From JABSOG01 sp041583135 (lineage in GTDB: Bacteria > Pseudomonadota > Gammaproteobacteria > Enterobacterales > Alteromonadaceae): DNA of 35,050 bases. Below, one piece after another: positions 33,646 to 35,050 of the stretch (its first letter is position 1; each line of letters starts with the position of its first letter). The stretch lies in the NCBI GenBank assembly GCA_041583135.1, contig JBFHGJ010000057.1, forward strand, positions 1-35,050, given 5' to 3'. Position numbers and translations under genes: made by a program. The notes beneath the pieces are model-generated. The model was not told the origin of the DNA. It made no database searches and saw only the letters and a list, made by a program, of their open reading frames with translations.

Positions 33646-33664
33646 ATTGTTAAAACTGAACAAT
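33646..33664. promoter_or_regulatory. Inverted repeat over a possible -10 of the receiver-kinase gene
   Basis: ATTGTT-N7-AACAAT, overlapping TACAAT (33642-33647), lies 20 bases before the ATG. It may be an operator; the -35 is weak. Confidence 0.3.
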
Positions 33665-33683
33665 CAAAGTCGCAATAAATCAC

Positions 33684-34796
33684 ATGATCATGAAAGAAAC
33701 GAAGTCCGAAATACTGGTAGTAGACGATGCCAAAACAATGCGAATGGTTGTTATGGCGGTGCTGCAAAGTGAGGGTTATCAGGTTGAACTGGCCGAAGAT
33801 GGCGTGCAGGCGTTTGAGCGTATCAAGCAAAAGCAGTTTGATGTGATAATCTCGGATATCCATATGCCGAATATGGATGGCCTCACTTTATGCCAAAAAA
33901 CTCGTGAAGAACTTCAGTTTAAGAATTTGCCTATTTTGGTGATGACCACCGACAATGATTACGACACGGTTGAAAAGGTGTTCAACGCCGGTGGCAGTGA
34001 CTTTATCAACAAACCCATCAATGAGTTGGAGCTGCTCAGTCGGGTGGAAAGGTTGCTTGAACAACGAACGATTGAAAAAGAGTTATGGATAGCGAAAAGC
34101 GCCGCGCAGCTATCCAATACCCGCAAATCGCAGTTTTTGGCGTGCGTCAATCATGAGTTGAAAAATCCACTCAACGGCATTTATGGCTTTGCCCAAATGC
34201 TCTATGAATTAGAGCAAGACAGCAAGAAAAAATCGATGCTTGAGGTGCTGGTGAAAGGGGCCGAGCAGATGACTTCGATGATCAATCAACTGCTTGAGCT
34301 TGATAAGATTGAGTCGGGCTATACCAAAATGGAGTTCCAGCGGATTGATGTGATAGAACTCATCGACAAATGCTTAAGCATTAACCAGCCGATGTTAAAA
34401 GCAAAAAATCTTGAACTCGACTATCAGGTTGTGCCACCTTTAGTGGCGAGTTCAGATTATAAGATGTTGTTCTCGGTGATCGCCAATTTGCTTTCCAACG
34501 CGATTAAATATAACCGACATGGCGGCAGGTTAATGATTAAAGGTTGTGATACCGGTGATGGGGTTCAGCTGGTTATTGCCGATTCCGGTGTCGGAATGAG
34601 TAAAGAGCAGCTCAGCAAGATATTCGACCCCTTTACCCGCTTTGTTGAAGCGGAAGAAACCGTTGAAGGCCACGGCCTAGGTATGGCCATTACCAAAAGT
34701 GCGGTTGATGCGTTGGCGATTGAGATGAACATTGAGAGTCAGCCCGGCTCGGGCACTTCAGTCACTTTAAACCTGTCAAAAGAAGCGTCGCTGTAA
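33684..34796 (+). CDS. Receiver-histidine kinase protein (soluble REC-HisKA-HATPase)
   Basis: A 370-residue cytoplasmic signalling protein with the receiver domain in front of the kinase. The receiver has the acidic pair in LVVDDAK, Asp58 in VIISDIHMPNMDG and Lys110 in FINKP. A coiled linker leads to the HisKA helix FLACVNHELKNPLNGIYGF (His157), then N box NLLSNAIKYN, G1 DSGVGM, F box IFDPF and G2 GHGLGM, all intact. There is no membrane segment or sensor domain, so its input is probably phosphotransfer to Asp58 from another kinase. No partner regulator lies beside it in the window. No clear ribosome binding site precedes ATG 33684 or 33690. Confidence 0.93.
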   Translation: MIMKETKSEILVVDDAKTMRMVVMAVLQSEGYQVELAEDGVQAFERIKQKQFDVIISDIHMPNMDGLTLCQKTREELQFKNLPILVMTTDNDYDTVEKVFNAGGSDFINKPINELELLSRVERLLEQRTIEKELWIAKSAAQLSNTRKSQFLACVNHELKNPLNGIYGFAQMLYELEQDSKKKSMLEVLVKGAEQMTSMINQLLELDKIESGYTKMEFQRIDVIELIDKCLSINQPMLKAKNLELDYQVVPPLVASSDYKMLFSVIANLLSNAIKYNRHGGRLMIKGCDTGDGVQLVIADSGVGMSKEQLSKIFDPFTRFVEAEETVEGHGLGMAITKSAVDALAIEMNIESQPGSGTSVTLNLSKEASL

Positions 34797-34811
34797 AAAG
34801 TGTTTGGGTGC

Positions 34812-34837
34812 ACAAAAAGGTGTGCAGAGCACACCTT
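34812..34837 (-). terminator. Minus-strand terminator at right end
   Basis: AAGGTGTGC-AGA-GCACACCTT is a perfect 9-bp stem. Only on the minus strand is it followed by a T run (TTTTTG), so it suits a transcript arriving from the right. On the plus strand it may still end the receiver-kinase message weakly. Confidence 0.65.
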
Positions 34838-34862
34838 AAAGTCATTACGATTTAATCGTTAA

Positions 34863-35050
34863 CCGGAGCTTTGCGTAAGGCGGGTCAATGCCCTTAAACT
34901 CATCGCTCTTTTTGAAAAGCGGGAGAGTGCTGATATTTTCTTCGATAACAATCCAAATTTGCGCCGCTTTAGTCGCCTAAAGCAAACAAATTTGGGGCAG
35001 TTAGCGATGAAAATAGCTGTGCTCTACGGCCCTTCCTTACGTGAAGCTCA
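34863..35050 (+). other. Open frame of unknown status running off the right edge
   Basis: The plus-strand frame stays open from 34863 to the window end (62 codons) and its translation looks protein-like (for instance KLIALFEKRESADIFFD, then MKIAVLYGPSLREA). The only ATG is at 35007, with GGGG about nine bases ahead. The upstream part lacks an ATG, so this may be a new gene starting at 35007 or at a TTG (34959, 34992), or a remnant. A long inverted repeat lies inside it. I do not recognise it. Confidence 0.3.
34953..34995. repeat. Long two-step inverted repeat
   Basis: CCAAATTTG (34953-34961) pairs with CAAATTTGG (34987-34995), and GCTTTAG (34966-34972) with CTAAAGC (34977-34983), around the loop TCGC. 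The two stems are separated by a 4-by-3 internal loop and share one centre, giving 16 paired bases. No T run follows. It may be a dispersed palindromic repeat or an RNA element. Confidence 0.6.

Noticed and set aside
34845..34958. Minus-strand open frame ending just before the terminator
   Set aside because: Its place before a terminator is tempting, but it runs back to a TAG after about 38 codons with no ATG, GTG or TTG start.
1..35050. CRISPR array, insertion sequence, prophage, tRNA or rRNA
   Set aside because: No regular spaced repeats, transposase motifs, paired terminal repeats or tRNA cloverleaf were seen on either strand.

Overview
The window looks like a chromosomal segment of a marine gammaproteobacterium in the Alteromonadales, near Shewanella or Ferrimonas. 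That rests on protein similarity I recognise (TolC, NudF, YqiB, CpdA, YqiA, ParE, ParC, RimK, TyrR, LeuS, LptE, HolA, NadD, YbeL) and on gene order, not on a search. Base composition is moderate. I see no tRNA, rRNA, CRISPR array, insertion sequence or prophage gene.

Layout. 1-1492: 3' part of glnE. 1515-4821 (minus): a TcpQ-like membrane-anchored protein, a lipid A acyltransferase (lpxL) and tolC. 5070-9483 (plus): nudF, yqiB, cpdA, yqiA and parE, tightly packed. 9583-13933 (plus): an exported TPR/GGDEF diguanylate cyclase, then parC, so the two topoisomerase IV genes flank a c-di-GMP enzyme. 13944-15680 (minus): an amidohydrolase lipoprotein, divergent from an OmpR-type response regulator and its histidine kinase (15803-17709). 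17737-20409: a RimK modification cluster made of a retropepsin-like protease (minus), rimK and a desuccinylase/aspartoacylase-type hydrolase (plus). 20422-21945 (minus): tyrR, divergent from methionine gamma-lyase (22196-23407), with palindromic and repeated operator-like elements between them. 23412-28245 (minus): the leuS-lptE-holA-nadD operon. 28693-30240 (plus): two genes I do not recognise, encoding an exported protein with a four-cysteine C-terminal tail and an exported thioredoxin-fold protein. 30332-34796 (plus): a ybeL-type zinc-ribbon gene, a Lon-related protease and a receiver-histidine kinase protein. The right edge holds a minus-strand terminator, a long inverted repeat and an open frame of unknown meaning.

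Most of the window is housekeeping: nitrogen control, the outer-membrane envelope (LpxL, TolC, LptE), nucleotide and cAMP turnover, chromosome decatenation, NAD synthesis, DNA polymerase III clamp loading and leucine charging. The accessory part most likely to be new biology is the pair at 28693-30240. It separates leuS from ybeL, which are neighbours in E. coli, and it joins a small secreted cysteine-tailed protein to a periplasmic CxxC protein. Second in interest is the tyrR/methionine gamma-lyase control region, together with a TyrR that keeps an almost intact sigma-54 contact loop.
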